Assembly: GCA_964536805.1 (NCBI GenBank)
Contig: CAZHYQ010000004.1
Span: 62,001 to 126,000 of the forward strand
Length of the DNA stretch: 64,000 bases
Direction: 5' to 3'
Source: Longilinea sp964536805
Lineage (GTDB): Bacteria; Chloroflexota; Anaerolineae; Anaerolineales; Anaerolineaceae
The notes below the pieces were generated by a model. It made no database searches and had not been told where the DNA came from. It saw nothing but the letters and a program-made list of their open reading frames with translations. Shown one piece after another: positions 1 through 9,152 of this stretch. Positions within the stretch are counted from its first letter, which is position 1. Each line of letters opens with the position of its first letter. Made by a program: the position numbers and the translations under genes.

Positions 1-435
1 GAGGATTTCAACGCGCCAATGCATGCGTTCGGCATAATGGGTATACATGCGGAATAAATCCGCGGCAAAAAGGGCCGCTTCATCGCCGCCTGTACCCGCC
101 CGAATTTCTACGATTACGTTACGGTCATCGCGCGGGTCTTTGGGAACCAATAAGACCTTGAGCTCCATTTCCAGTTGCTCAACCTTGGGTTCCATTTCCT
201 GCAATTCGGCTTCAGCCAGTTCGTGCAGTTCAGCGTCATCGCCGTTTACCAGCGCCCGGGCATCCTCGATCTGCTTGAGTAAATTGGTATACTCGCGTGA
301 TTTTAAAACAATGGTTTCGATATCTGCGCGTTCTTTTGCCAATTCGGCAATGCGTTGATAGTCTTCGGCGCCTTGTTCCAAAAGGCGGTTTAATTCTTCA
401 TAATGGGCTTCGATTGTAGCAAGCTTTTCAAGCAT
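1..435 (-). CDS. prfA: Peptide chain release factor 1, N-terminal part
   Basis: Reading the minus strand from the ATG at 435 gives 145 residues beginning MLEKLATIEAHYEELN and running off the window edge. The coiled N-terminal domain is followed by the start of the PCRF domain, with the family signature EIRAGTGGDEAALFAADLF. RF1 recognises UAA and UAG stop codons and triggers peptide release on the ribosome; the catalytic GGQ loop and the codon-recognition PxT motif lie beyond the window, so RF1 is preferred over RF2 from the N-terminal sequence only. The gene is divergent from cydA, with a good extended -10 box in between. Confidence 0.93.
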   Translation of the reverse strand, partial: MLEKLATIEAHYEELNRLLEQGAEDYQRIAELAKERADIETIVLKSREYTNLLKQIEDARALVNGDDAELHELAEAELQEMEPKVEQLEMELKVLLVPKDPRDDRNVIVEIRAGTGGDEAALFAADLFRMYTHYAERMHWRVEIL

Positions 436-479
436 AGTGATCCAATTAAGGTTTCTAGATTTAGTTTCTCGAACTTGAA

Positions 480-485
480 ATTATA
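480..485 (-). promoter_or_regulatory. -10 box of prfA promoter (extended type)
   Basis: On the minus strand the sequence reads TGGTATAAT, a perfect -10 hexamer preceded by a TGG element, 45 bases upstream of the prfA ATG. No convincing -35 is visible. Confidence 0.5.
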
Positions 486-572
486 CCAGCCTTTTTCTTT
501 TCGTTTGATGGTGGGCGGGAGGAGGTCGGCCAACCATTTGGTTGGGACAAAACGATCCAAATGTACAGATTA

Positions 573-601
573 TTGCGCGATTCTCATTTCTATTCTACAA
601 T
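573..601 (+). promoter_or_regulatory. Candidate cydAB promoter
   Basis: TTGCGC (573-578), a 17-base spacer and TACAAT (596-601) match a housekeeping promoter well. It would give a leader of about 140 bases before cydA. Confidence 0.45.
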
Positions 602-748
602 GAGGCGTGGTTCGGTCTCTCGGCAAGGTTGGATATTTCAAACCATTTGCCAGTTCTTCTTGGTTTATTCCCTTGTAGATTTATCAAAATTTATTGGTTT
701 GTTGGTTTCGCAATAGTAACTTTATTTTCTGTTGTGCAGGAGTCGCTT

Positions 749-2131
749 ATGACCGTTCTTACCCTCTCCCAAATTCAATTTGCCGTAACAACCATCTACC
801 ATTTCTTTTTCGTACCACTTACGCTTGGTCTTTCAGTGTTGGTTGCCATAATGGAATCAATGTACGTCAGCACGAACAATGAAAAATACAAGCGCATGAC
901 CAAATTTTGGGGCAAGTTGTTCTTAATCAACTTCGCCATGGGGGTGGTAACCGGCATCGTGCAGGAGTTCCAGTTCGGCATGAACTGGTCGGAATATTCG
1001 CGTTTTGTTGGCGACATTTTTGGCGCGCCGCTTGCGATCGAAGCGCTGCTGGCATTTTTCCTCGAATCGACATTCTTGGGTTTCTGGATCTTCAGTTGGG
1101 AGCGGGTTTCAAAGAAGCTGCATTTGGCGGCCATCTGGCTGGTTGCATTCGGTTCGGTGATATCGGCCTTATGGATTCTGATCGCCAACTCTTTCATGCA
1201 ACAGCCCGTTGGCTATGTAATTGAGAATGGCCGGGCGGTAATGAATAATTTCGGTGCATTATTGGAAAATTCCAACGTCTGGGTCCAATTTCCACATGTC
1301 ATTTTTTCGGGGTTCACCACCGCCGCATTCTTCGTGATGGGAATTAGCGCTTATCACATGCTGCGTAAAAAGGAAGAAGCCTTATTCCGCCGCTCGTTTC
1401 AAATCGCGGCGGTATTTGGCAGCCTGGCAGTTTTACTGGTAGTCCTGGTGGGGCACAGCCAAGCTCAGCACATGGTGCAAACGCAGCCCATGAAAATGGC
1501 AGCCGCCGAAGCCCTGTGGGAGGATGCCGATCCGGCTTCGATGTCGATATTTACCATCGCTGACCAGGATAATAAGGTGAGTCCTGTCGATATCCGCATA
1601 CCCATGGTGTTGAGCCTCCTATCATACAACCGTCTGGATGGTAAAGTGCTGGGAATGAATTCGCTCCAAGCGGAATTTGAGCAAAAATACGGCGCAGGAA
1701 ATTACATACCGACGATTTTTATCAATTACTGGTCCTTCCGAATCATGGTCGGTTTAGGATTCTTGATGCTCGCCATAATGGCATATGCCTTATTTATTGT
1801 TTTAAAGAATAAACCGGCCGAAAAAATTAAATTTCTCGCATTATTCCCGTTTTTCATAACCCTGCCTTACCTGTCCAATTCCACCGGTTGGATTCTCACG
1901 GAGATGGGCCGGCAGCCCTGGGTGGTTTACGGCCTGTTGAAAACGGAAAATGCCTTTTCACCGAACCTGACCGCTGGAATGGTTTTGACCTCGCTCATTG
2001 GTTTTACACTAATCTACGGCCTTTTGCTGGTTGCGGATGTTTATTTGCTGGCAAAATATGCGAAAGCCGGGCCGGAACCCGCGGTGGAACCTGGCAAGCG
2101 CCCCACTGCTGATGAAGCTTACTGGGAATAG
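749..2131 (+). CDS. cydA: Cytochrome bd ubiquinol oxidase subunit I
   Basis: CydA carries the haems and the quinol site of the high-affinity bd oxidase in the cytoplasmic membrane. The ATG at 749 gives 460 residues starting MTVLTLSQIQFAV, the usual family N-terminus; the frame is open further upstream but unlike the family. Visible ligands are His18 (b595 type), His183 in FPHVIF and Met333 in FRIMVG (b558 pair), and the GRQPW signature at 387-391. The Q-loop after VGHSQAQHMV is short, as in the Bacillus-type subfamily and unlike the long E. coli loop. cydB follows 9 bases downstream, so the two are one operon. No CydX-like small protein is seen after cydB. Confidence 0.96.
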   Translation: MTVLTLSQIQFAVTTIYHFFFVPLTLGLSVLVAIMESMYVSTNNEKYKRMTKFWGKLFLINFAMGVVTGIVQEFQFGMNWSEYSRFVGDIFGAPLAIEALLAFFLESTFLGFWIFSWERVSKKLHLAAIWLVAFGSVISALWILIANSFMQQPVGYVIENGRAVMNNFGALLENSNVWVQFPHVIFSGFTTAAFFVMGISAYHMLRKKEEALFRRSFQIAAVFGSLAVLLVVLVGHSQAQHMVQTQPMKMAAAEALWEDADPASMSIFTIADQDNKVSPVDIRIPMVLSLLSYNRLDGKVLGMNSLQAEFEQKYGAGNYIPTIFINYWSFRIMVGLGFLMLAIMAYALFIVLKNKPAEKIKFLALFPFFITLPYLSNSTGWILTEMGRQPWVVYGLLKTENAFSPNLTAGMVLTSLIGFTLIYGLLLVADVYLLAKYAKAGPEPAVEPGKRPTADEAYWE

Positions 2132-2140
2132 GAGGCTGAT

Positions 2141-3157
2141 ATGGAATTAAACGTTCTCTGGTTTATTCTTATTGCGGTCCTGTATATTGGCTATTTTGTC
2201 CTCGAGGGGTTCGACTTTGGTGTGGGAATCCTGCTTCCATTTTTAGGAAAGACCGACACGAAACGCCGCGTCATCATCAACACAGTCGGTCCGCATTGGG
2301 ACGGCAATGAAGTGTGGCTGTTGACCGCGGGCGGAGCCACTTTTGCCGCTTTTCCGCAATGGTACGCCACCTTGTTTAGCGGTTTTTACCTCCCATTATT
2401 CCTAATGGTGATCGCTTTAATCGTACGCGGCGTGGCTTTTGAATTTCGCAGCAAGGATGAAAACCCGCGCTGGCGGGCAACGTGGGATTGGGCTATCTTT
2501 TTCGGCAGCTTCATACCAGCTTTGTTGTGGGGTGTGGCTTTTACCAACTTTATTAAGGGCGTCCCGATAGACGCCAACATGATGTATACAGGCGGTTTTT
2601 GGAATTTGCTGAACCCCTTTGCGCTGTTAGGTGGAGCGGTTTCGGTCCTGGCATTCACCATCTATGGCGCCATTTTCCTCACTTTGAAAACCGAGGGAGA
2701 TATCGCCGAGCCAGCCCGAAGAATTGCGGGACAGCTTTGGTTTCCAATGCTGATCGTATTGGTTGCCTATACGATCGTCATGTATTTTTCCACAGACATT
2801 CTCTCCAAACTTGGCGTCAATCCGGGCCCCATCCCCATTTTTACTGTCATTGCCCTGCTGACTTCTGGCTGGTTTCTACGACAAAAACGGGATGGATGGG
2901 CGTTCCTTTTCATGGCATCCGCCATCGTTCTGGCGGTGACTACTGTGTTTATGATTCTTTTCCCGCGCGTCCTGGTTTCAACTGTCGATCCAGCCTACAG
3001 CCTGACAATTTATAATAGTTCCTCCAGTCCGTATACTTTAAGGGTTATGAGCATTGTGGCCCTGATTTTTGTTCCGATTGTATTGGCTTATCAAGGTTGG
3101 ACTTACTGGGTTTTTCGAAAGAGGGTTAGCTCGAAAGTTGAGGACTTGCATTATTAG
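2141..3157 (+). CDS. cydB: Cytochrome bd ubiquinol oxidase subunit II
   Basis: 338-residue integral membrane partner of CydA. The N-terminus LEGFDFGVGILLPFLG and the following GPHWDGNEVWLLTAGG are hallmark CydB sequence, and about eight hydrophobic helices follow. It has a purine-rich ribosome site (AGGAGG before the ATG). The protein structurally stabilises the oxidase and in some species carries part of the oxygen channel. A strong terminator closes the operon, so cydAB is a two-gene unit without the cydDC transporter in this window. Confidence 0.96.
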   Translation: MELNVLWFILIAVLYIGYFVLEGFDFGVGILLPFLGKTDTKRRVIINTVGPHWDGNEVWLLTAGGATFAAFPQWYATLFSGFYLPLFLMVIALIVRGVAFEFRSKDENPRWRATWDWAIFFGSFIPALLWGVAFTNFIKGVPIDANMMYTGGFWNLLNPFALLGGAVSVLAFTIYGAIFLTLKTEGDIAEPARRIAGQLWFPMLIVLVAYTIVMYFSTDILSKLGVNPGPIPIFTVIALLTSGWFLRQKRDGWAFLFMASAIVLAVTTVFMILFPRVLVSTVDPAYSLTIYNSSSSPYTLRVMSIVALIFVPIVLAYQGWTYWVFRKRVSSKVEDLHY

Positions 3158-3177
3158 ACTTAGAATAGAAAGACAAA

Positions 3178-3211
3178 AAGGCGGGTGGACTAACGCACCC
3201 GCCCTTTTTTT
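3178..3211 (+). terminator. Rho-independent terminator after cydAB
   Basis: GGCGGGTG (3180-3187) pairs with CACCCGCC (3196-3203) around an 8-base loop, followed by seven T residues. Confidence 0.9.
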
Positions 3212-3287
3212 GGCACAGGAAAACGCTGGTGATTTCGTGAAGAGGTCGTAAAATCAATATCAAGAACCCAAGAAAAGAGGATAAATC

Positions 3288-3695
3288 ATGAGCCAATGTT
3301 GTGAGAAACGCTCCGTTGTCAAAACCGAAAAAGCGCCAAAGGCGATTGGTCCTTATTCAATGGCGGTTAAAGCCGGTCCTTTTGTTTTCACCTCCGGTCA
3401 ATTAGGCCTCGATCCTGTTACCGGAAACCTGGCTGAGGGCGGCGTTGAGGCGGAAACGCGGCAGGCGTTAACCAACCTGGGCAACATTTTGCAGGCTGCT
3501 GGCACTACAATGAGCAGTGTCGTAAAGACGACTGTTTTCCTGCGCGATATCAACGATTTTGCCCGCATGAACGCGGTTTATGGCGAATTCTTCCCGGAAA
3601 ATCCGCCAGCCCGTTCCGCTTTTCAGGTCGCGGCGCTTCCCAAAGGCGCTGCCGTTGAAATTGAAGCAGTGGCCGCATTACCCATTGAACCCTGA
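3288..3695 (+). CDS. ridA: RidA family enamine/imine deaminase
   Basis: 135 residues of the RidA/YjgF/UK114 family, which hydrolyse reactive 2-aminoacrylate and related enamines released by PLP enzymes. The family core AIGPYSMAVKAG, FTSGQLGLDP, and the substrate-binding arginine in PPARSAFQVAALPKGA are present, with the C-terminal VEIEAVA. The ATG at 3288 follows AAGAGGATAAATC. The N-terminus is a little longer than usual and contains a Cys-Cys pair (MSQCCEKR) not needed for activity. It stands alone between terminator and the polysaccharide genes; several PLP enzymes in this window could produce its substrate. Confidence 0.93.
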   Translation: MSQCCEKRSVVKTEKAPKAIGPYSMAVKAGPFVFTSGQLGLDPVTGNLAEGGVEAETRQALTNLGNILQAAGTTMSSVVKTTVFLRDINDFARMNAVYGEFFPENPPARSAFQVAALPKGAAVEIEAVAALPIEP

Positions 3696-3855
3696 TTCCC
3701 TGGTATCCCTCTGTTTGAACTGAAATGCCTTCATCAAAAGGCTGTTGGTAAATCATTATTACCGACGGTTAATTAATCATGAATCTAGTATTACGGACCG
3801 CAGCATTCTCAAGCCACACACAATTATTGCAGCGTAGATAGGCTATTTCATATTT

Positions 3856-4851
3856 ATGCCACACGTTTCCGTCATTATTCCGTGTTACAACGAGCAGGCA
3901 ACCATTGCCTTGCTGTTGCAGGCGTTGTATGACCAGACATTTCCTCGAAGCGAGATGGAAGTTCTGATCGCGGATGGCCAGTCGAGCGATGACACCCGAA
4001 AGGTTATTGCATTATTCCAATCTGAACACCCTGATTTTGACATCAGGATTATTGACAACCTGAAGCGGAATATACCGGCCGGGTTGAATGCTGCGTTGGC
4101 GGCTGCCGCGGGCGATATTGTCATCCGTCTGGATGCGCATTCTGTTCCTGCATCGGATTACGTTGAACATTGTGTTTATGACCTGGAAAAGGGATTTGGT
4201 AGCAACGTCGGCGGAGTCTGGGAGATTCAACCCGGTGCCGCCACTTTTACGGCGCGCGCAATCGCCGAGGCGGCTGCCCATCCGCTGGGCGTCGGGGATG
4301 CGGTTTACCGTTATGCCGACCGGCCCGGAGAAGTGGATACGGTGCCATTCGGTTGTTTTTTCCGCGAATATCTGATCAACATCGGAGGCTACGATGAAAC
4401 CCTCCTTTCCAATGAAGATTACGAACTGAATACCCGGATCCGGGGGCAAGGTGGAAAAGTATACCTTGACCCAGTCATTCGCTCGGTCTATTTTGCCCGT
4501 CCCACTTTGGCCGGATTGGCGAAACAATATTTTCGTTACGGATTCTGGAAGTTGCGTATGTTGAAACGCTACGCAGCTTCCCTGCGTTGGCGGCAAGCGC
4601 TCCCGCCCATTTTCACCGGCAGCATCCTGATCCTCTTGATTGGCGCATTATTTTCATCCCTGGCACGGATACTGCTTCTCATTGAACTGGCGATGTATTT
4701 CGTCACCCTAATGGCAGGTTCAATATCGATCGGCCGAAAAAAACATGATTTACGGTTTATAATTGGCATCCCCATGTCGATTGCAGTGATGCATTTTTCC
4801 TGGGGCGCCGGTTTCCTCTGGAGCTTGATCAAATCGGCATTCGAAACATAA
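3856..4851 (+). CDS. Family 2 glycosyltransferase, ExoA-like
   Basis: 331 residues. The N-terminal GT-A domain begins VSVIIPCYNEQATIALLLQA and has the nucleotide-sugar motif ADGQSSDDT and a DAH metal-binding site (IRLDAHSVP), followed by an acceptor region with NEDYELNTRI. Two or three hydrophobic helices at the C-terminus (about 250-325) anchor it in the membrane. The domain order resembles the succinoglycan glycosyltransferase ExoA. It is the first gene of a tightly packed run with the sugar transferase (2-base gap) and the epimerase, so it very probably extends a lipid-linked sugar in an exopolysaccharide or cell-wall glycan. The sugar donor cannot be told from sequence. Confidence 0.88.
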   Translation: MPHVSVIIPCYNEQATIALLLQALYDQTFPRSEMEVLIADGQSSDDTRKVIALFQSEHPDFDIRIIDNLKRNIPAGLNAALAAAAGDIVIRLDAHSVPASDYVEHCVYDLEKGFGSNVGGVWEIQPGAATFTARAIAEAAAHPLGVGDAVYRYADRPGEVDTVPFGCFFREYLINIGGYDETLLSNEDYELNTRIRGQGGKVYLDPVIRSVYFARPTLAGLAKQYFRYGFWKLRMLKRYAASLRWRQALPPIFTGSILILLIGALFSSLARILLLIELAMYFVTLMAGSISIGRKKHDLRFIIGIPMSIAVMHFSWGAGFLWSLIKSAFET

Positions 4852-4853
4852 AC

Positions 4854-6275
4854 ATGTCAACCATGCAAAACCATCAAAAACCACTCTGGCGGATGCGCGC
4901 TACGGAAAGACGTATCCTGCTTTTGATTGGGGATCTGCTGGTTACGTTGCTGGCTTTGTTGAGCGCGCTTTATTTTTGGGCACAGGGCGATGCCTGGCTA
5001 AAATTCTCCTGGGCATTTCTCAACGAACGCGTTCCGACCTGGTTTATTCTGTTGCCAGTCGTCTGGTTAGTTTTGTTGATTGAACTTTACGACATTCGGC
5101 GTGCAAATAACCGCGGCGAAACCTTGCGGGGAATTGCCCTGGCTGCCGGGATTGGCATGATTATTTATTTGGTATTCTTTTTTCTTGCCAAAGATCCATT
5201 GCCCAGAAGAGGCGTGGCAGGTTTCGTGCTGGCGGTATCGTTTTTGACGCTAGGCTGGCGTTTGTTATACATTCGCATTTTTACAGCCCCCCAATTTATG
5301 CGGCGGGTTCTCATTGTCGGTGCCGGCCGTGCAGGAAGCAGCCTGGTTGAACATCTCCGCAGCATTTATCCGCCACCATTCTTCATCGCTGGTTTCATCG
5401 ATGATGACCCATCCAAAATTGGGGAAGAGGTGGAGGGAATAAAAGTTTTAGGTGGCGGTAATGAATTGCTCGACATTATCGATCGTGAATATATTTCTGA
5501 TTTGATTTTTGCCATTTCCGGCGAAATGAAATCGACAACTTTCATGGCATTAATGGAAGCGCGCGAACGCGGCATTGAGGTAACCACCTTTAGCAGTGTT
5601 TATGAAGAGTTGTTAGGCAGGGTGCCCATTTCTTTGTTGGAATCGGACTGGATTTTGCGCTCGTTTGTGGATCAGGCGCAGTCCAATGCGTTTTATGATA
5701 TGGCGAAACGGCTCCTGGATATCATTGGCGGTTTTGTTGGCACTTTGGGCATGCTGATCATATTGCCCTTCGTGGCATTGGCAACCCTGATTGACAGCGG
5801 TTTTCCGCTTTTCTATTCTCAAGAACGTCTCGGTGTCTATGGAAAACCTTATAAAGTCTATAAATTCCGCACGATGATTCAGGACGCTGAAAAAGATGGA
5901 CGTGCCAGGCCCGCCAGTAAGAATGATGACCGGGTAACCCGGGTAGGCCGTTTTTTGCGAAAGAGCCATTTGGATGAATTGCCGCAATTCCTTACCGTAC
6001 TGACGGGAAATATGAGCCTGGTGGGACCGCGCTCCGAGCGGCCTGAACTCATCGAAAAATTCCAGGAGGTCATCCCCTTTTACCGCGCGCGGTTATTTGT
6101 CAAGCCCGGGCTGACCGGTTGGGCGCAGGTAAACTTTGGCTATGCCTGGAATGTCACCACCAATACCATCAAGCAGGAATATGACCTGTATTACATCAAA
6201 CATCGCAATCTTTTTCTGGATTTGCTCATCATCATCCGCACCATTAGCACGGTGGTGGGATTGAAAGGACGATAG
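4854..6275 (+). CDS. Polyprenyl-phosphate sugar-1-phosphate transferase
   Basis: 473 residues of the WbaP/CpsE type. Four to five membrane helices (about 20-150) are followed by a Rossmann-like CoA-binding-type domain (VLIVGAGRAGSSLVEHL) and the C-terminal bacterial sugar transferase domain. The latter starts MAKRLLDIIGGF and shows FYSQERLGVYGKPY, KFRTM, the HLDELPQ acidic pair, MSLVGPRSERPEL and KPGLTGWAQVNFGYAW. The enzyme moves a sugar phosphate from a nucleotide sugar onto undecaprenyl phosphate, the first step of exopolysaccharide assembly. It lies between the GT2 enzyme and the CapD-type epimerase, which fits a role in starting one repeat unit. Confidence 0.92.
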   Translation: MSTMQNHQKPLWRMRATERRILLLIGDLLVTLLALLSALYFWAQGDAWLKFSWAFLNERVPTWFILLPVVWLVLLIELYDIRRANNRGETLRGIALAAGIGMIIYLVFFFLAKDPLPRRGVAGFVLAVSFLTLGWRLLYIRIFTAPQFMRRVLIVGAGRAGSSLVEHLRSIYPPPFFIAGFIDDDPSKIGEEVEGIKVLGGGNELLDIIDREYISDLIFAISGEMKSTTFMALMEARERGIEVTTFSSVYEELLGRVPISLLESDWILRSFVDQAQSNAFYDMAKRLLDIIGGFVGTLGMLIILPFVALATLIDSGFPLFYSQERLGVYGKPYKVYKFRTMIQDAEKDGRARPASKNDDRVTRVGRFLRKSHLDELPQFLTVLTGNMSLVGPRSERPELIEKFQEVIPFYRARLFVKPGLTGWAQVNFGYAWNVTTNTIKQEYDLYYIKHRNLFLDLLIIIRTISTVVGLKGR

Positions 6276-6278
6276 CGG

Positions 6279-8162
6279 ATGAAAACACAACCGATGATCC
6301 GCAATCGCTACATTCTGATTGGTGATTTGTTGCTGATCATTGCTTCAGCCATGGGCAGTTATGCCTTACGGCTTGAGCTGGGGGCAGCATTTCTCCAATA
6401 CATGCCGACGGTTTATTGGTTGATCGGCGTTGGACTGGTCGTCAAACCGCTTTTCTTCGCATATTTTGGCCTGTACCGCCGCATGTGGAAATATGCCAGC
6501 GTACGCGAGGTGACATTAATCGTATTGGCAGTAACAACTTCCAGCCTGGTCGTGTCAGTCTTGATGATCAGCCTGCACAGCCTGGGATTATTCATCGGTC
6601 TGTCACGCTCGGCACTGGCAATAGATTGGTTGCTGACGATCATATTATGCGGCGGTTTGCGCCTCTCGCTGCGTGTGTTGGCTGAGAACGCGTCGGTTAA
6701 TGGTCCAAAAACGAAATCAAAACGTGCGCTGATTGTCGGCGCTGGCGATGCGGGTGCATTGGTGGTCCGTGAATTGCAGAAAAACCCGCAAATTAATCTT
6801 TCTGCAGCTTGTTTTGTTGATGATAATCCTACCAAACAACGCCAACAAATATATGGCATCCCGGTGGTCGGCACCCTCACCGATCTGGCGCGCGTTTTGG
6901 ACAACCAACAAATCGATGAAGTCATCATCGCCATTCCAAGCGCACCAGGGCGCATCATCCGCATGGTTTCAGATATTTGCCGGTTAAAGGGGATTCCCTT
7001 TCGGACCATGCCGGGCATTTATGAGTTGTTGGGTGGAAAAGTCAGCGTCAGCCGGCTTCGCGATGTCGATATTACTGATCTGCTGCGGCGCGAGCCGGCC
7101 CGCATGCGTGACGAGGAAATTGGCGAAACGTTGAACGGCAGGGTTGTGCTGGTGACCGGCGCTGGAGGGTCGATCGGCCGCGAATTGTGCCGGCAGATTG
7201 CCCGTTGGGGACCGGCTGAACTGCTTATGCTGGGCCACGGTGAAAATAGCATTTTTGAGGCTTTACTTGACCTACAGGAAAGCTTTCCCAGCCTGGTAAT
7301 CCACCCATTGATCTGCGATGTGCGCGATCGAAAACGCCTTGAAAACTTGATGGCCAAACACCGGCCGCAAGTTGTTTTCCATGCAGCGGCGCATAAACAT
7401 GTGCCTATGATGGAGAAGAATATTGAAGAAGCCGTGTCCAATAACATTCTGGGCACGCGCAACCTGGTGGATCTTTCGGTCGCGCATGGCGTCGAACGTC
7501 TGGTGATGATTTCCACCGATAAGGCCATTCGACCGGTGAATGTGATGGGGGCAACCAAGCGCATTGGCGAGATGATTGTGCTGGATGCCGCTGCCCGTTC
7601 AGGCTTGGCTTATTCGGTGGTGCGGTTCGGCAATGTCCTGGGCAGCCGGGGCAGCGTGGTGCCGATTTTCAAACGCCAGATTGCACGGGGCGGCCCGATC
7701 ACCATTACGCATCCCGATATGCGCCGTTACTTTATGACCATTCCTGAAGCCGTCTACCTGGTGTTGCAATCCGCCAGCCTGGGTTCAGGCGGCGAAACGT
7801 TTGTGCTCAATATGGGTCAACAAATCCGCATCCTTGATCTTGCCGAAGACCTTATCCGTCTATCCGGACTGACCCCTGGACGGGACATTGAAATAGTCTT
7901 CACCGGCGTCCGTCCCGGTGAAAAGCTGAGCGAAGATTTGTGGGATGAAGGCAGCGCTTTTCAACCAACAGCCCATCCTGATATTTTCAACCTTGAAGTT
8001 CAGGATGAATTGCACGGCGAAGCCCTGCAACAGTCGGTCGACGAACTTGGCCGGCTGGCGCGGGAAGGCGATACCACCTCCGTCGTGCGGTTGTTGGACG
8101 AATTAATACCCGGTTCCGAAGTTCGCTGCACGCCGCCGCTCGAATTGACCTCCATTGACTGA
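6279..8162 (+). CDS. CapD/WbpM-type nucleotide-sugar epimerase/4,6-dehydratase
   Basis: 627 residues. Four membrane helices (about 10-130) precede a first nucleotide-binding fold (ALIVGAGDAGALVVREL) and a second, catalytic SDR fold (VLVTGAGGSIGRELCRQI). The catalytic region STDKAIRPVNVMGATKR has the Met-x-x-x-Lys form typical of membrane UDP-GlcNAc 4,6-dehydratases, and FGNVLGSRGSVVPIF and HPDMRRYFMTIPEA are conserved. The usual product is a 6-deoxy-4-keto or epimerised sugar nucleotide for surface glycans. Its stop codon overlaps the start of the next gene by one base (TGATG), implying translational coupling with the FemX-like protein. Confidence 0.92.
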   Translation: MKTQPMIRNRYILIGDLLLIIASAMGSYALRLELGAAFLQYMPTVYWLIGVGLVVKPLFFAYFGLYRRMWKYASVREVTLIVLAVTTSSLVVSVLMISLHSLGLFIGLSRSALAIDWLLTIILCGGLRLSLRVLAENASVNGPKTKSKRALIVGAGDAGALVVRELQKNPQINLSAACFVDDNPTKQRQQIYGIPVVGTLTDLARVLDNQQIDEVIIAIPSAPGRIIRMVSDICRLKGIPFRTMPGIYELLGGKVSVSRLRDVDITDLLRREPARMRDEEIGETLNGRVVLVTGAGGSIGRELCRQIARWGPAELLMLGHGENSIFEALLDLQESFPSLVIHPLICDVRDRKRLENLMAKHRPQVVFHAAAHKHVPMMEKNIEEAVSNNILGTRNLVDLSVAHGVERLVMISTDKAIRPVNVMGATKRIGEMIVLDAAARSGLAYSVVRFGNVLGSRGSVVPIFKRQIARGGPITITHPDMRRYFMTIPEAVYLVLQSASLGSGGETFVLNMGQQIRILDLAEDLIRLSGLTPGRDIEIVFTGVRPGEKLSEDLWDEGSAFQPTAHPDIFNLEVQDELHGEALQQSVDELGRLAREGDTTSVVRLLDELIPGSEVRCTPPLELTSID

Positions 8163-9148
8163 TGACGATTCTGAATCGAACTGAATGGGATGCATTCCTG
8201 ACCCGTTATCCGCAGGCTCATTTATTGCAAACGGGCGAATGGGGCGATCTTAAAATTCCATTTGGTTGGTCTCCTGAAAGAATTCAAGCTGGCGATGCTG
8301 GAGCGCAAATCTTATTCCGCCACCTTCCGCTGGGTTTTTCAATTGCCTATATTCCGAAGGGTCCTTTGGGAAAGGATTGGTCAATCCTATGGCCAGAAAT
8401 TGACCAATTATGCCGGCGCCGCCGGGCAGTATTCTTGAAGATCGAACCAGATGCCTGGGTGGAACAGGAAGTTGACTATCAGGACCAGTTCGAGGGTTTT
8501 TTTCCGGCCAAGAATATTCAGCCGCGCCGTACGATGGTGGTGGACTTATCCAGCAGCGAAGATGATTTGTTGGCGCGCATGAAACAAAAAACGCGTTATA
8601 ACATCCGGCTTGCTCAAAAAAAAGAGATCGTTGTTCGAGAAAGCGGCGACCTGGATGAATTCCAGCGCCTGATGCAAACAACGAGTGCGCGTGATAATTT
8701 TGGCGTTCACTCAGTAGAGTATTACCATCGCGCTTATCAACTTTTTTCAGCTTCCGGCAAGGTGGCGCTTCTTCAGGCTGAATTTCAGGGGAAGGCATTG
8801 GCAGCCCTGATGGTTTTCGCCACAGGGGGACGTGCCTGGTATTTGTACGGTGCCAGTTCGGACGAAGAACGCAACCGCATGCCAGCTTACCTGCTGCAAT
8901 GGGAAGCCATGCGTTGGGCTGTTGCCAAAGGATGCCGCAGCTATGACCTGTGGGGCGTCCCGGATGAAAATGAAGAGCAGCTTGAAAGCCAGTTTGAAGA
9001 ACGCTCGGATAACCTGTGGGGCGTTTACCGCTTTAAACGCGGATTTGGCGGCCGTTTGATGCGTTCTGCGTGCGCCTGGGACAGGGTTTACCTGCCGATT
9101 CTTTACCGCGCCTATCAGCGGTTCAGCCGGCAAAGCAGGGAAAGTTAG
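8162..9148 (+). CDS. FemX/FemAB-like aminoacyltransferase, copy 1
   Basis: 328 residues of the FemAB/lipid II:amino-acid transferase family, two GNAT-like folds. Recognisable features are HLLQTGEWGDLK at the N-terminus, the basic patch ARMKQKTRYNIRLAQKK, and the C-terminal YLLQWEAMRWAVAKGC, YDLWGVPDE and NLWGVYRFKRGFGG. Family members add amino acids from aminoacyl-tRNA to peptidoglycan precursors in the cytoplasm; related Fem-like proteins have other acceptors. The gene overlaps the upstream epimerase by one base and is close to a Nudix gene, then to a second FemX-like gene that shares the same motifs. Its exact substrate is unknown. Confidence 0.88.
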   Translation: MTILNRTEWDAFLTRYPQAHLLQTGEWGDLKIPFGWSPERIQAGDAGAQILFRHLPLGFSIAYIPKGPLGKDWSILWPEIDQLCRRRRAVFLKIEPDAWVEQEVDYQDQFEGFFPAKNIQPRRTMVVDLSSSEDDLLARMKQKTRYNIRLAQKKEIVVRESGDLDEFQRLMQTTSARDNFGVHSVEYYHRAYQLFSASGKVALLQAEFQGKALAALMVFATGGRAWYLYGASSDEERNRMPAYLLQWEAMRWAVAKGCRSYDLWGVPDENEEQLESQFEERSDNLWGVYRFKRGFGGRLMRSACAWDRVYLPILYRAYQRFSRQSRES

Positions 9149-9152
9149 AATT

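Larger units (their letters stand above)
436..748. other. Divergent prfA/cydA intergenic region
   Basis: This 313-bp gap holds promoters for both flanking genes. No credible gene is seen. A short inverted repeat, CCAACCA/TGGTTGG, sits at about 530-545 and could be an operator or an attenuating hairpin. The open frame continuing upstream of cydA has no family similarity and is not considered coding. Confidence 0.6.

Noticed and set aside
542..748. 69-codon N-terminal extension of cydA
   Set aside because: The part before 749 does not resemble CydA, crosses the likely promoter at 573-601, and the ATG at 749 gives the usual family N-terminus.
3696..3855. Terminator or RNA after ridA
   Set aside because: Only a small GGTAA/TTACC repeat is seen near 3750-3765, without a T-run or a strong stem.
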